The translations under genes and the position numbers were made by a program. 64,000 bases of DNA from Tsukamurella pseudospumae. Its GTDB lineage: Bacteria > Actinomycetota > Actinomycetes > Mycobacteriales > Mycobacteriaceae. The notes under the pieces are model-generated. The model had not been told where the DNA came from, made no database searches, and was given only the letters and a program-made list of their open reading frames with translations. The DNA is taken from contig NZ_LSRE01000049.1 in NCBI RefSeq assembly GCF_001575205.1, forward strand, positions 62,001-126,000, given 5' to 3'. The number at the start of each line of letters is the position of its first letter. Position 1 is the first letter of the stretch. Shown here in pieces: positions 10,149-18,569 of the stretch.

Positions 10149-10163
10149 TCTCACATCGTGAGA
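10149..10163. promoter_or_regulatory. Inverted repeat between lipoprotein and SRPBCC-epimerase genes
   Basis: TCTCACATCGTGAGA, perfect 6-bp arms around a 3-base loop, overlapping a second dyad GAGAGAACTCTC (10141-10152). It lies 13 bases after the stop of the upstream lipoprotein gene and 55 bases before the next start, so it could be an operator or a weak terminator. No T-run follows. Confidence 0.4.
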
Positions 10164-10175
10164 TGGGTCGCAGGT

Positions 10176-10751
10176 TCAGGTGTACACGACACTCAGGACC
10201 ACCCGACTCGTCCCGCCGCCCTTCGTCTGGATCGTGACGTTGACGTACGGCGACATCGGTCTGGCGTACACGGTCACCACGTTCCGGCAGCGATCGAGCT
10301 TGCCGGATTCCACGGCCTGAACGGCCATGTAGGTGCCACTACCGTCTGACCCGTTGATCCTCGAACCCGACGGCGGCGCAGCCCCTTCAACCTGCATCGC
10401 GTCGGCGACCTCCGTGAATGCGACCGGCCCCGACAGGTTGGAGCAGTCGGCTACGAAGGTTCGGAGCCGCCGCTCGCCGAGTTGCGCGACGAAGTCGCCG
10501 ACGCCGGCGTCGGGCGCGTCGAACACCACGTACATCGACGGATCCATGAACGCGCTGTAGCGCTGCGCCTCGATGATCGTCATCCCGTCTGGCAGCGACG
10601 CACCCGTCCAGTCCTTGACCACCTTCCGCATCTCACCCGCATCGAGCTGTTCGACACTCGGTCCGAGGTCGATGCAGGACGTCGTAGCGGTTGCGATCAG
10701 CACCACCACCGCAAGGCGGCGACCTCCCCGCGTCAGTGCACCGATATTCAT
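10176..10751 (-). CDS. Predicted lipoprotein, unknown function
   Basis: 191 residues. The N-terminus has a basic region, a hydrophobic stretch and a lipobox-like TTSC with Cys at about 26, so it should be lipidated and face the cell envelope. The mature part is soluble, with three further Cys residues that could pair. I recognise no family. The start ATG at 10751 gives a normal signal-peptide length. Upstream lies the nested palindrome at 10801-10874, and downstream the inverted repeat at 10149-10163. A secreted alpha/beta protein like other short mycobacterial lipoproteins is possible but not shown. Confidence 0.75.
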   Translation of the reverse strand: MNIGALTRGGRRLAVVVLIATATTSCIDLGPSVEQLDAGEMRKVVKDWTGASLPDGMTIIEAQRYSAFMDPSMYVVFDAPDAGVGDFVAQLGERRLRTFVADCSNLSGPVAFTEVADAMQVEGAAPPSGSRINGSDGSGTYMAVQAVESGKLDRCRNVVTVYARPMSPYVNVTIQTKGGGTSRVVLSVVYT

Positions 10752-10800
10752 GTCATCACAGTAATGATTCGTTCAGGAGATCCGCCGCGGCGACCACAAT

Positions 10801-10874
10801 CCCTTCCCGCGGGGAGTCTTCACCGAACAGTGGGTTGCAACCCGGGTGTCTGCGAAAACTCCCCGCGGAAGGGT
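10801..10874. repeat. Nested palindromic repeat element, copy 1
   Basis: Intergenic element with exact dyad symmetry about 10837.5. The outer arms are 10801-10817 and 10858-10874 (CCTTCCCGCGGGGAGT against its near-complement). The core GGGTTGCAACCC at 10832-10843 is a perfect palindrome, and the sequence between is partly complementary. The same design, with the same core and arm sequence, recurs at 45561-45630. It could fold into a long hairpin when transcribed or extruded. It lies between the start of a lipoprotein gene and the stop of a membrane-protein gene, both on the minus strand. Confidence 0.85.
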
Positions 10875-10877
10875 GAC

Positions 10878-11531
10878 TCAGGACCGGGGCACCGGGCGGT
10901 CGTCGGGGCCGGGAGTAGCGGCGACGGTGTACGACGGCAGCAGAGCCGAGAGGCCGAACCGGGCACCGTCGTCCGGCATGACCTGCACGGACCGCACCCC
11001 CGGGCGTCCCGCGGCCGCGCGCAGCGCGTCACCCGAGCCGAGGACCACGATGCCGACGATCGCGGGCGCGCCCGCGCGCAGCCGGGCCGCGGTGACCCGG
11101 GCGACGGCCTGTCCGCGCGGGCCCGGCGCCGCGAGCCCCGGCATGGCGAGGGCCGCGAGCTCCGGCACCGCGGCGACGCCCTCGGCGCTCTGGCCGGGCG
11201 GCACCGTCGCCGTGGGGGTCGCGACGCCGGGGATCGACACGCGCACGAGGACCCGGCCGATCCGGTCGAGCGAGCCGAGCCGGGTCCACGCGTCGTCGGC
11301 GGACCACGGTGCGGCCGGCGAGACCAGTGCCCACCGGCGCTCTCCCGCAGGGGCGGCGGCCAGCGATTCGCGCGCCGAAGCGAGGTACTCGGCGACGGAC
11401 TGACCGGACTGCGGTCCCAACCGATCCCCGCCGGGGCGCACCGTGCGGACCGGGGTGGCCGATCCGAGCCAGAAGGCGAGGCCGAGTGCCACGGCGAGGA
11501 GCACGGCCCAGCCCGCGAGAGCACGCCTCAC
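10878..11531 (-). CDS. Single-pass membrane protein downstream of rluD, unknown function
   Basis: 217 residues. A short basic N-terminus is followed by one membrane helix ([20 protein letters not shown]), then a long extracytoplasmic region rich in Ala, Pro and Gly with no motif I recognise. The start is the GTG at 11531, overlapping the rluD stop by 4 bases (GTGA), so translation is probably coupled to rluD-lspA. The stop at 10878 is four bases from the nested palindrome. A longer reading upstream is just rluD in another frame. Confidence 0.75.
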   Translation of the reverse strand: MRRALAGWAVLLAVALGLAFWLGSATPVRTVRPGGDRLGPQSGQSVAEYLASARESLAAAPAGERRWALVSPAAPWSADDAWTRLGSLDRIGRVLVRVSIPGVATPTATVPPGQSAEGVAAVPELAALAMPGLAAPGPRGQAVARVTAARLRAGAPAIVGIVVLGSGDALRAAAGRPGVRSVQVMPDDGARFGLSALLPSYTVAATPGPDDRPVPRS

Positions 11532-12454
11532 GCGTCGCGCAGGACGTCCAGAGCGTGCTGCAGGTCGTCCGGGTAGGGCGAGGTGAACTCCACGTACTCC
11601 CCCTTGGTGGGGTGCGTGAAGCCCAGGGTGCGGGCGTGCAGCCACTGCCGGTCGAGCCCCAGCTTCTTCGCGAGCACGGGATCGGAGCCGTAGGTCTGGT
11701 CGCCGCAGCACGGGTGGTGCAGCGCCGCGAAGTGCACCCGGATCTGGTGCGTGCGCCCCGTCTCGAGGTGCACGTCGAGCAGCGTCGCGGCCTGGAAGGC
11801 CTCGATCGTGTCGTAGTGCGTGATCGACGGCTTGCCGTCCTTGGTGACCGCGAACTTCCAATCCGAGCTGCGGTGCCGGCCGATCGGCGCGTCGATGGTG
11901 CCGGACATCGGGTCGGGGTGGCCCTGCACCAGCGCGTGGTACCGCTTGTCGACGGTGCGCTGCTTGAACGCCCGCTTGAGCACCGTGTACGCGCGCTCGG
12001 ACACGGCCACGACCATCACGCCGGACGTACCCACGTCGAGGCGGTGCACGATCCCCTGCCGCTCGGGCGCGCCCGAGGTGGAGATCCGGAAGCCGGCGGC
12101 GGCAAGGCCACCGATCACCGTCGGGCCCGTCCACCCGACGGACGCGTGCGCGGCGACGCCCACGGGCTTGTCGACGACGACGATGTCCTCGTCCGAGTAG
12201 ATGACGTTCATGCCGGGGACCGGCTCGGCCACGATCTCCAGCGGCCGCGCGGGCTCCGGCAGGGTCACGTCGAGCAGCGCGCCGGCGCGGAGCTTGTCGG
12301 ACTTGCCGACGACGGCACCGTCGAGCGTGACGGAGCCCTCGACCACCAGATCGGTGACGACGGTGCGCGACAGGCCCAGCAGGCGGGCGACGCCCGCGTC
12401 CACGCGGAGGCCGTCGAGGCCGTCGGGAACGGGCATGGTGCGGGACTCACGCAT
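11528..12454 (-). CDS. rluD: RluD-family 23S rRNA pseudouridine synthase
   Basis: 308 residues. An N-terminal S4 RNA-binding domain (about 20-75) precedes the RluA/RluD catalytic domain. The motif [17 protein letters not shown] holds the catalytic Asp of the family, and [10 protein letters not shown] follows. Expected role: pseudouridylation of large-subunit rRNA (RluD class by sequence; exact uridines not proven). Its start overlaps the end of lspA by 8 bases, the conserved lspA-rluD pairing of actinobacteria (Rv1539-Rv1540 in M. tuberculosis). Confidence 0.93.
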   Translation of the reverse strand: MRESRTMPVPDGLDGLRVDAGVARLLGLSRTVVTDLVVEGSVTLDGAVVGKSDKLRAGALLDVTLPEPARPLEIVAEPVPGMNVIYSDEDIVVVDKPVGVAAHASVGWTGPTVIGGLAAAGFRISTSGAPERQGIVHRLDVGTSGVMVVAVSERAYTVLKRAFKQRTVDKRYHALVQGHPDPMSGTIDAPIGRHRSSDWKFAVTKDGKPSITHYDTIEAFQAATLLDVHLETGRTHQIRVHFAALHHPCCGDQTYGSDPVLAKKLGLDRQWLHARTLGFTHPTKGEYVEFTSPYPDDLQHALDVLRDA

Positions 12455-13037
12455 CGCGGGCCTCCTCGCCGTGCGCGACCGGTTCGGCGGCGACGTCGTC
12501 CTTGGGCTGCTTCTGGCCGAAGCCCTCGTACGGGTCCTTGCCGAACAGGGTCAGCGCGATCAGCAGCACCGCGGCGCAGCTGATCGCCGAATCGGCGGTG
12601 TTGAACACCGGGAACCAGTCGCCGACGGAGAAGAAGTCGATGACGTGGCCGCGGAAGACTCCGGGCGCGCGGAAGATCCGGTCGCTGAGGTTGCCGAGGG
12701 CACCGCCCAGGACCAGGCCGAGGCCGATGGCCCACGGGATCGAGGTGAGCTTGCTGCCCATCCGCACGATCCACACCACGACGCACACCGCGATGATCGT
12801 GAGGATCCACGTGTAGCCGGTGGCCATCGAGAATGCGGCGCCCGGGTTCTTGACGAAGATCAGACTGAAGGGCCCCAGGACCTCGATCTTCTCGCCGTAG
12901 CTCATGTTCCGCACGACCCAGGTCTTGGCACCGAGATCGATGAGCAGCACTGCGACCGCGACCACCGCCAACAGGATGCGCGGGTTCCGATACCAACTCG
13001 GCCGTGCGGTTGCGGGAGAATCCATGCCCTCCATCAT
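12447..13037 (-). CDS. lspA: Lipoprotein signal peptidase II
   Basis: Membrane aspartyl protease that removes signal peptides from prolipoproteins. 196 residues with four hydrophobic helices. The two catalytic aspartates are in GNLSDR (Asp119) and FNTADS (Asp149), and the family motif VKNPGAAFS is present. Start: tandem ATGs at 13037 and 13034; an ATG at 13025 would have a ribosome site too close to it. It is divergent from a lipoprotein gene with only about 16 bases between. An acidic C-terminal tail of about 30 residues extends past the last helix. Confidence 0.95.
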   Translation of the reverse strand: MMEGMDSPATARPSWYRNPRILLAVVAVAVLLIDLGAKTWVVRNMSYGEKIEVLGPFSLIFVKNPGAAFSMATGYTWILTIIAVCVVVWIVRMGSKLTSIPWAIGLGLVLGGALGNLSDRIFRAPGVFRGHVIDFFSVGDWFPVFNTADSAISCAAVLLIALTLFGKDPYEGFGQKQPKDDVAAEPVAHGEEARDA

Positions 13038-13053
13038 CCACTACGGTGGCGGT

Positions 13054-14037
13054 GTGCATGGCAGACGGTTGCGGCTGGTCCCGGTGGTGTTGACCTCGAC
13101 GGTGGCGCTGAGCGCCGCGTTGGCGGGGTGCGGCGGGAGCGATTCCGGGGGCGGCGCGGCGTCGTCGTCCGCCGATGCAGCCCGGGGATCCGTCGCCGCG
13201 CCGGCCACGACGGCCGGGTGCACGAACACCCCGCCGGCGCTGCCCGGAAACGCCGTCACCGTCGACGTCCCGCAGGCGAAGGTCGTGCTCGACGGGGCCG
13301 GCACGGGCTCGCCGAGCGCGCTGACGGTGCGCCCGACGGCCGTCGCTCGGTACTCGCTGTTCACCAACTCGCTGCAGGTCTCCCAGGTGTCCGGCGAGCA
13401 GCCCTCGGGCGGCAACCGCGACGTGACGCTGCCGATGGTCGTCCAGCCCACCTGCGCCGACCCGCTCGACGTCTACGCCTTCTTCGGAGCCCCGACGTCC
13501 ACGGACCCCGCGACGACCAAGGCCCTCGAGGTCGAGGCGGGCACCGTCGGGCGGGTGCGGCTCGCGCCGAACGGCGAGGTGCGTTCGTTCGTCATCGCGG
13601 CGCCGCCCGGGGTGTCCACCGACGCGCAGTCCGCGTTCGAACAGGCGCTGCTGCAGACCTTCCTGCGCCTCGTCCCGCTGCCCACGGAACCGGTGGGGAT
13701 CGGCGCCACGTGGACGGCGACGCGGACCATCCGCGCCGACAGCAATCTGACCCAGACCATGACCGTGACGCTGGGCGGCACCGTCGAACGGCCCGAGCTC
13801 AAGGCGAAGGTGGACGAGTCCCCCGACGACTCGGTGTTCCGGGTGCCCGGCAGCGGCACCACACTGACCGTCGAGAGCTACACGTCCGAGGGCAACGGCA
13901 CGATCCTGCTCGATCCGGCCCGGGCGTTCGGTCAGGGCGGTGTGCAGCTCGAGGGCGGCCGGACGCTGGCGGGCGACGATCCCGCGAAGAAGCTCGTCCA
14001 GAAGACGGGCAGCGTGTACCGCTTCGACCCGAAGTAG
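13054..14037 (+). CDS. Predicted lipoprotein, unknown function
   Basis: 327 residues from the GTG at 13054. Signal peptide RRLRLVPVVLTSTVALSAA is followed by lipobox LAGC (Cys at about 26), then a Gly/Ser-rich linker and a large beta-rich extracytoplasmic domain. Nothing catalytic is visible. The start was chosen because a -10-like TACGGT (13042-13047) lies 6 bases upstream, fitting a leaderless mRNA; an ATG at 13024 is in frame but lies inside the lspA start region. The C-terminal half resembles uncharacterised actinobacterial secreted proteins. Divergent partner: lspA. Confidence 0.8.
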   Translation: MHGRRLRLVPVVLTSTVALSAALAGCGGSDSGGGAASSSADAARGSVAAPATTAGCTNTPPALPGNAVTVDVPQAKVVLDGAGTGSPSALTVRPTAVARYSLFTNSLQVSQVSGEQPSGGNRDVTLPMVVQPTCADPLDVYAFFGAPTSTDPATTKALEVEAGTVGRVRLAPNGEVRSFVIAAPPGVSTDAQSAFEQALLQTFLRLVPLPTEPVGIGATWTATRTIRADSNLTQTMTVTLGGTVERPELKAKVDESPDDSVFRVPGSGTTLTVESYTSEGNGTILLDPARAFGQGGVQLEGGRTLAGDDPAKKLVQKTGSVYRFDPK

Positions 14038-14043
14038 TCGCCG

Positions 14044-14074
14044 TGCCCGACGTCGGGCGGGCCGGCGTCGGGCA
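14044..14074. terminator. Hairpin between convergent lipoprotein genes
   Basis: TGCCCGAC (14044-14051) pairs with GTCGGGCA (14067-14074). An alternative small stem, CCCGACGTCGGG, overlaps the left arm. It sits in the 39-base gap between two convergent stops, so a bidirectional terminator is likely. No U-run. Confidence 0.55.
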
Positions 14075-14076
14075 GG

Positions 14077-14586
14077 TCAGTGGCAGGAGGGCGAGTCGCG
14101 CCCGACCTGCGTGATCATCTGGCACGCGTAGGACTTCTGCAGCTTCCACCGGCCGTCGTCGAAGACGAGCGTGGCGTAGGCGAGCTGGTTGGTTCCGCCC
14201 ATGAGCACGGAGAACTGGGCCTTCGCGACGCCCGGCTGCTCCAGCACCGGCTTGCCGATGTGCCAGCTGACGGTGGGGTTGTCTGTGCGCAGCTTGACGA
14301 GCTCGTCGAACAGCGGGCCGTCCGCGGCGGTGGCGCCCTGGACCAGCAGGATCTTCTGCTCCAGCGGCACCTTCGGGTCGATCGCGCGGGAGAGCATCTC
14401 GTCCAGCTGCTGGGTCGACGGTGCGCGGTCCGGCGTGGTCGACGGTGCCTCGGTCACCTCGGCCGACGCGACCGACGGTGCGCTCGACCGCGATTCGGTG
14501 TTCTGCCCTCCGCACGCACCGCAGGCCAGGCCCACGAGTACCGCGACGGGGGCCATGAGGACCGGTCCGCGCATCGAGAAGTTCAC
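14077..14586 (-). CDS. MTB12-like lipoprotein antigen
   Basis: 169 residues. Signal peptide with lipobox-like ACGAC region, then a Ser/Thr/Pro linker, then a domain opening IDPKVPLEQKILLVQGA and ending in WKLQKSYACQM. This matches my memory of the low-molecular-weight antigen MTB12 (CFP-2) C-terminal domain of mycobacteria: PLxxK...LVxG, then a hydrophobic sheet. Function of the family is unknown. ATG at 14586 or 14574. Divergent from ansA with 91 bases between. Three copies of the GCACCGTCG-class word fall inside its linker region. Confidence 0.8.
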   Translation of the reverse strand: MNFSMRGPVLMAPVAVLVGLACGACGGQNTESRSSAPSVASAEVTEAPSTTPDRAPSTQQLDEMLSRAIDPKVPLEQKILLVQGATAADGPLFDELVKLRTDNPTVSWHIGKPVLEQPGVAKAQFSVLMGGTNQLAYATLVFDDGRWKLQKSYACQMITQVGRDSPSCH

Positions 14587-14677
14587 CTCCGTTCGGCCGC
14601 TGCTTCGCCGCCTCCACTATGCCAAACGATGCGCGGTCCGGCGGCGCGCCCTGCACGGAGCGTGCGATGCTGCACGC

Positions 14678-15622
14678 ATGCCTGACGTGATCGTGCTCGC
14701 CACGGGCGGCACCATCGCCAGCCGCCACGACGATTCCGGCGCCGCGGTCGCCGCCGACTCCGGTGCGGACCTGCTCGGGTCGGCCGGGGAGGTCGCCGGT
14801 GTCACGGTGACGGTGCGCGACGTGGTCCGGGCCGACTCGTCGGCGCTGACGCTGGAGCAGCTCGACGCCATCCGTGCGGCCGTCGGGGAGGCGCTGTCCT
14901 CGCCCGACGTGGCCGGGGTCGTCGTGACCCACGGCACCGACACCATGGAGGAGACCTCGCTGCTGGTCGACCTCGCGCACGCCGACCCGCGTCCGGTCGT
15001 GTTCACGGGGGCCCAGCATCCTGCGGACTCGCCGAACGCCGACGGCCCGGCGAACCTCGCGGGCGCGATCGCCGTGGCCGCCGACCCCGCCTACCGCGGG
15101 CTCGGGGTGCTGCTGTCCTTCGCCGGGGAGGTGCAGACGGTGCGCGGGCTCGCGAAGGTCTCGACGACGGCGCCCCAGCCCTTCTCCGGAGGCCTGCCCG
15201 TCGCGGAGCTGGCCGGGTCGGCGCCGCACCGACTGCTCGCCAGGAACGCACCGATCGCGGACGTCCGGGTCGACGTCGTCGCCTCCTATCCGGGCGCCGA
15301 CGGTGTCCTGGTCGACGCGGCTGTCGCCGCCGACGCCCGGGGGATCGTCCTGGTCGGCACCGGCAGCGGCAACACGACGGTGGCCCTGGCCGACGCCGTG
15401 CGCCGCGCGATCGACGCCGGCGTGGTCGTGGTGGTGTCGACGCGGATCGTCGCCGGCCCGGTCGACGCGGCGTACGGCGGCGGAGGCGGCGCGGCGGACC
15501 TGGTGGCCGCCGGCGCGATCCTCTCCCGGCGGCTGCGTCCGGGCCAGGCCCGGATCGTGCTGCTCGCCCTGCTCGCGGGCGGCGTGGCGCCGCGGTGGAT
15601 CGAGGCGTACCTGGGCCGGTAG
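14678..15622 (+). CDS. ansA: L-asparaginase
   Basis: 314 residues. Hydrolyses L-asparagine to aspartate and ammonia. The first catalytic Thr is in ATGGTIAS and the second in VVTHGTDTMEET, the two asparaginase signatures; GTGSGNTT lies in the C-terminal domain. No signal peptide, so cytoplasmic. The same neighbourhood (dinX, ansA, lspA, rluD) is present in M. tuberculosis (Rv1537-Rv1540), supporting the name. No strong ribosome site precedes the ATG. Convergent with the glutaryl-CoA dehydrogenase gene. Confidence 0.95.
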   Translation: MPDVIVLATGGTIASRHDDSGAAVAADSGADLLGSAGEVAGVTVTVRDVVRADSSALTLEQLDAIRAAVGEALSSPDVAGVVVTHGTDTMEETSLLVDLAHADPRPVVFTGAQHPADSPNADGPANLAGAIAVAADPAYRGLGVLLSFAGEVQTVRGLAKVSTTAPQPFSGGLPVAELAGSAPHRLLARNAPIADVRVDVVASYPGADGVLVDAAVAADARGIVLVGTGSGNTTVALADAVRRAIDAGVVVVVSTRIVAGPVDAAYGGGGGAADLVAAGAILSRRLRPGQARIVLLALLAGGVAPRWIEAYLGR

Positions 15623-15675
15623 CCGGCCGTCGGAACCTGCGGGCGGCGCACCGTCGGGCCTGCGGGCCCGCGCGA

Positions 15676-16848
15676 TCAGCGGAAGGCGGGGACCCCGGTC
15701 ATCGTCTGGCCGATGACGAGGGTGTGCATCTCGACGGTGCCCTCGTAGGTGAGCACGGACTCCAGGTTGTTCATGTGCCGGATCACCGGGAACTCCAGCG
15801 AGATGCCGTTGGCGCCCAGGATCGTTCGCGCCGTGCGGCAGATCTCCAGGGCCTCTCGGACGTTGTTGAGCTTGCCGAGGCTGACCTGCGACGGGTGCAG
15901 CGTGCCCGCGTCCTTGCGCCGCCCCAGGTGCAGCGCCAGGAGCAGCCCCTTCGTGTACTCGAGGTTCATGTCCGCCAGCTTCTGCTGCGTCAGTTGGAAT
16001 CCCGCGAGCGGGCGGCCGAACTGCTCCCGCTGGATCGAGTAGGTCAGCGCGGCCTCGAGGGAGGAACGCGCCGCGCCGAGCGAGCCCCAGATGATGCCGT
16101 ACCGCGCCTCGTTGAGACAGCTGAGCGGCCCGCGCAGGCCGCGGACCTCCGGGAAGGCGAAGGCGTCCGGCACGCGGACGTCGTCGAGGACGAGCTCGCT
16201 GGTGACCGACGCCCGCAGGGACATCTTGTGTTTGATCTCCGGAGCGGAGAATCCGGGCGTGTCCGTCGGGACGACGAAGCCGCGGATCCCCTCGTCGGTC
16301 TGCGCCCAGACGACGGCGACGTCGGCGATGGATCCGTTGGTGATCCACATCTTCCGGCCCGTGATCACCCAGTCGTCGCCGTCGCGCCGGGCGCGGGTGC
16401 GCATGTTCGCGGGGTCCGAGCCGTGGTCGGGTTCGGTGAGGCCGAAGCAGCCGATCGCCTCGCCGGCAGCCATGCGCGGCAGCCACTGCTGCTTGATCTC
16501 CTCGCTCGCCCAGCGGTGGATGGCGAACATGGCGAGCGATCCCTGCACCGACACCATCGAGCGCAGCCCGGAATCCACCGCTTCGAGTTCGAGGCAGGCG
16601 AGTCCGTAGTGGGTGGCGGACATGCCCGCGCAGCCGTAGCCCTCGAGGTGCATGCCCAGTACGCCCAGCGAGCCGAGATCGCGCATGAGGGCCCGCGGGT
16701 CGTCGATCGCGCCGGCCTCGAACCAGTCCGCGACATGGGGCAGGACACGCTCCGTGCAGGCCTGCCGGACGGACGCGCGGACGGCCTTCTCGTCGTCGGA
16801 CAGGAGGTCGTCGATGCCGGCCAGGTCGAGGGGTGCGGGCGTACTCAT
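15676..16848 (-). CDS. gcdH: Acyl-CoA dehydrogenase, glutaryl-CoA dehydrogenase type
   Basis: 390 residues, FAD enzyme. LRSMVSVQGSL carries the Arg and Ser that bind the glutaryl carboxylate in glutaryl-CoA dehydrogenases. CFGLTEPDHGSD and WITNG are acyl-CoA dehydrogenase motifs. The late motif YEGTVEMHTLVIGQTMTG holds the catalytic Glu of this subfamily. Likely reaction: oxidative decarboxylation of glutaryl-CoA to crotonyl-CoA (lysine/tryptophan or glutarate breakdown). Its ATG overlaps the stop of the upstream CoA-transferase by one base (TGATG), so the pair is translationally coupled. Confidence 0.9.
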   Translation of the reverse strand: MSTPAPLDLAGIDDLLSDDEKAVRASVRQACTERVLPHVADWFEAGAIDDPRALMRDLGSLGVLGMHLEGYGCAGMSATHYGLACLELEAVDSGLRSMVSVQGSLAMFAIHRWASEEIKQQWLPRMAAGEAIGCFGLTEPDHGSDPANMRTRARRDGDDWVITGRKMWITNGSIADVAVVWAQTDEGIRGFVVPTDTPGFSAPEIKHKMSLRASVTSELVLDDVRVPDAFAFPEVRGLRGPLSCLNEARYGIIWGSLGAARSSLEAALTYSIQREQFGRPLAGFQLTQQKLADMNLEYTKGLLLALHLGRRKDAGTLHPSQVSLGKLNNVREALEICRTARTILGANGISLEFPVIRHMNNLESVLTYEGTVEMHTLVIGQTMTGVPAFR

Positions 16849-18008
16849 CAGTGGTTCCTGCTCTCGTCGGGGGTGTGCAGTTCTGCGCGGACGGCGTCGT
16901 TGTGCTCGCCGAGTGTCGGGGGCCGGCGGTAGTCGGTGACGGGCGTGCGCGAGAAGCCGATCGGGTTGCGCACCTGGTCGATCGCACCGTCGCCCACGGG
17001 GATCCGCGGGGCCAGTCCGAGCCGTTCGGCGAGCGCGAATCCGGACGCGATGTCGCCGACGGTGCCGGCAGGCACCCCCGCGGCGGTCAGCCGGCGGACC
17101 CACTCCTCGGCGTCCTCGGCTGCGAGGCGCTCCTCCAGGGCGCGGACCAGGTCCGCGCGATGGCGCACGCGCTCCGGGTTGGTCGCGAACCGGGGGTCCT
17201 GCTCCAGTCCGGCGGCCCCGACGGCGGCCGCGAGCCGGGCGAACTGGCCGTCGTTGCCGCACGCCACGGCGAGCAGTCCGTCGCGGCAGCGCAGTGTCTC
17301 GTAGGGCGTGATCGACGGGTGCGTGTTGCCCATCCGCATCGGCGACTGTCCCGACGCGAGGAAGTTCGCGCCCTGATTCGCGAGCGAACCGAGCAGGGAC
17401 GACAGGAGACTGACCTCGACGTGTTGCCCGAGTCCCGACCGCTCGCGCTCGTAGAGGGCGGCGAGGATCCCCGCCACGGCGTCCTTCGCGGTGAGCACGT
17501 CGACCAGCGCGACGCCGACCTTCATCGGGTCACCGTCGGAATCGCCCGTGATGCTCATCAGGCCGCCCACGGCCTGCACCAGGAAGTCGTAGCCGGGCAG
17601 CGCCGCGCCACCGTCGGACCCGAATCCGGTCACCGAGCAGTAGACGAGGCGCGGGTTGAGCGCCGCGAGCTCGTCGTAGCCGAATCCCTTGTCGCCGAGG
17701 GCCCCGGTGCGGAAGTTCTCGACGAGGACATCTGCGCGGCGGACCAGTTCCCGCGCAGCGGCCCGATCGTCCGGATCGTCCAGATCGAGCTCGACGCTGC
17801 GCTTCGAGCGGTTCGCCGACTCGAAGTACGCGCTCGTGGACGCCGTCCACGGCGGGCCCCACCGGCGGGTGTCGTCCCCCGCGCCCGGTCGTTCGACCTT
17901 GATCACATCCGCGCCCAGATCCGCCAGCATCACCGTGGCGAGCGGCCCCGCGAGCACGCGGCTGAAGTCCGCGACCACGATGCCGTCGAGTATCGGTGCC
18001 GCTGTCAT
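16848..18008 (-). CDS. Family III CoA-transferase, probably glutarate-activating
   Basis: 386 residues from the ATG at 18008 (opening MTAAPILDGIVVADFSRVLAGP, a standard CaiB/BaiF start). An ATG at 18047 is in frame but adds atypical residues. The active-site Asp is in GYDFLVQA, and the family motifs VLVENFRTG and NPRLVYCSVTGFG are present. Coupling to glutaryl-CoA dehydrogenase suggests succinyl-CoA:glutarate CoA-transfer, as in the SUGCT/GCDH pairing of other organisms (inference from context). Divergent from a small SRPBCC gene, 65 bases away. Confidence 0.88.
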   Translation of the reverse strand: MTAAPILDGIVVADFSRVLAGPLATVMLADLGADVIKVERPGAGDDTRRWGPPWTASTSAYFESANRSKRSVELDLDDPDDRAAARELVRRADVLVENFRTGALGDKGFGYDELAALNPRLVYCSVTGFGSDGGAALPGYDFLVQAVGGLMSITGDSDGDPMKVGVALVDVLTAKDAVAGILAALYERERSGLGQHVEVSLLSSLLGSLANQGANFLASGQSPMRMGNTHPSITPYETLRCRDGLLAVACGNDGQFARLAAAVGAAGLEQDPRFATNPERVRHRADLVRALEERLAAEDAEEWVRRLTAAGVPAGTVGDIASGFALAERLGLAPRIPVGDGAIDQVRNPIGFSRTPVTDYRRPPTLGEHNDAVRAELHTPDESRNH

Positions 18009-18073
18009 CGAATCCCCATGCCTGCACGATATCGCCACCTGCATCACCTGGCGGGCAGGACTACGGTGGGGCG

Positions 18074-18463
18074 ATGATCGAGGAGTCCCGCCACATCAGC
18101 GTCGTGATCGAACGGCCCGCTGCGGACGTCTACGCCTTCGCGCGCGAGCCGGAGAACCTCGTCTCCTGGGCCGCGGGACTCGCGACCGGCGTGCGCCGTG
18201 ACGGCGACGATCTCCTCACCGACTCCCCCATGGGCGAGGTCCGGGTGCGGTTCGCGCCGGACAATCCGTTCGGCGTGCTGGACCACGACGTGACACTCCC
18301 CGACGGCACCGTCGTGAACAACCCCCTGCGCGTGCTCACCCATCCCGACGGGGCCGAGGTCCTGTTCACCGTCCGGCGGCTCGGCGCGAGCGACGCCGAC
18401 TTCGACCGGGACTGCGCCATGGTGCTCGCCGACCTCGAACGCCTGCGCGGCCTGCTCGCGTGA
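18074..18463 (+). CDS. Small SRPBCC-fold protein
   Basis: 129 residues. The sequence opens EESRHISVVIERPAADVYAF and continues EPENLVSWAAGL, the beta-helix-helix start of START/SRPBCC (polyketide-cyclase-like) ligand-binding proteins. No catalytic residues are evident. A -10-like TACGGT (18062-18067) lies 6 bases before the ATG, so the mRNA is probably leaderless. Function unknown; neighbours give no clear partner. Confidence 0.8.
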   Translation: MIEESRHISVVIERPAADVYAFAREPENLVSWAAGLATGVRRDGDDLLTDSPMGEVRVRFAPDNPFGVLDHDVTLPDGTVVNNPLRVLTHPDGAEVLFTVRRLGASDADFDRDCAMVLADLERLRGLLA

Positions 18464-18494
18464 CCTGAGACTGGAACCACCGCTTCTCTTTATC

Positions 18495-18545
18495 TCGAAT
18501 GCGATATCGATTTCGACGGCACTCCCTCGAATACCCGCGTACAAT
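18495..18545 (+). promoter_or_regulatory. Promoter region of the HNH gene with a 22-bp dyad
   Basis: A-T-rich for this genome. An imperfect 22-bp dyad (18495-18516) has TCGAA and TTCGA ends around the perfect core CGATATCG. A good -10 (TACAAT, 18540-18545) follows, then a GGGAGGGAGG ribosome site before the ATG at 18570. No clear -35; the dyad lies where an activator or repressor would bind. Confidence 0.5.
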
Positions 18546-18569
18546 GGAGCTCACGGGGAGGGAGGCGCG

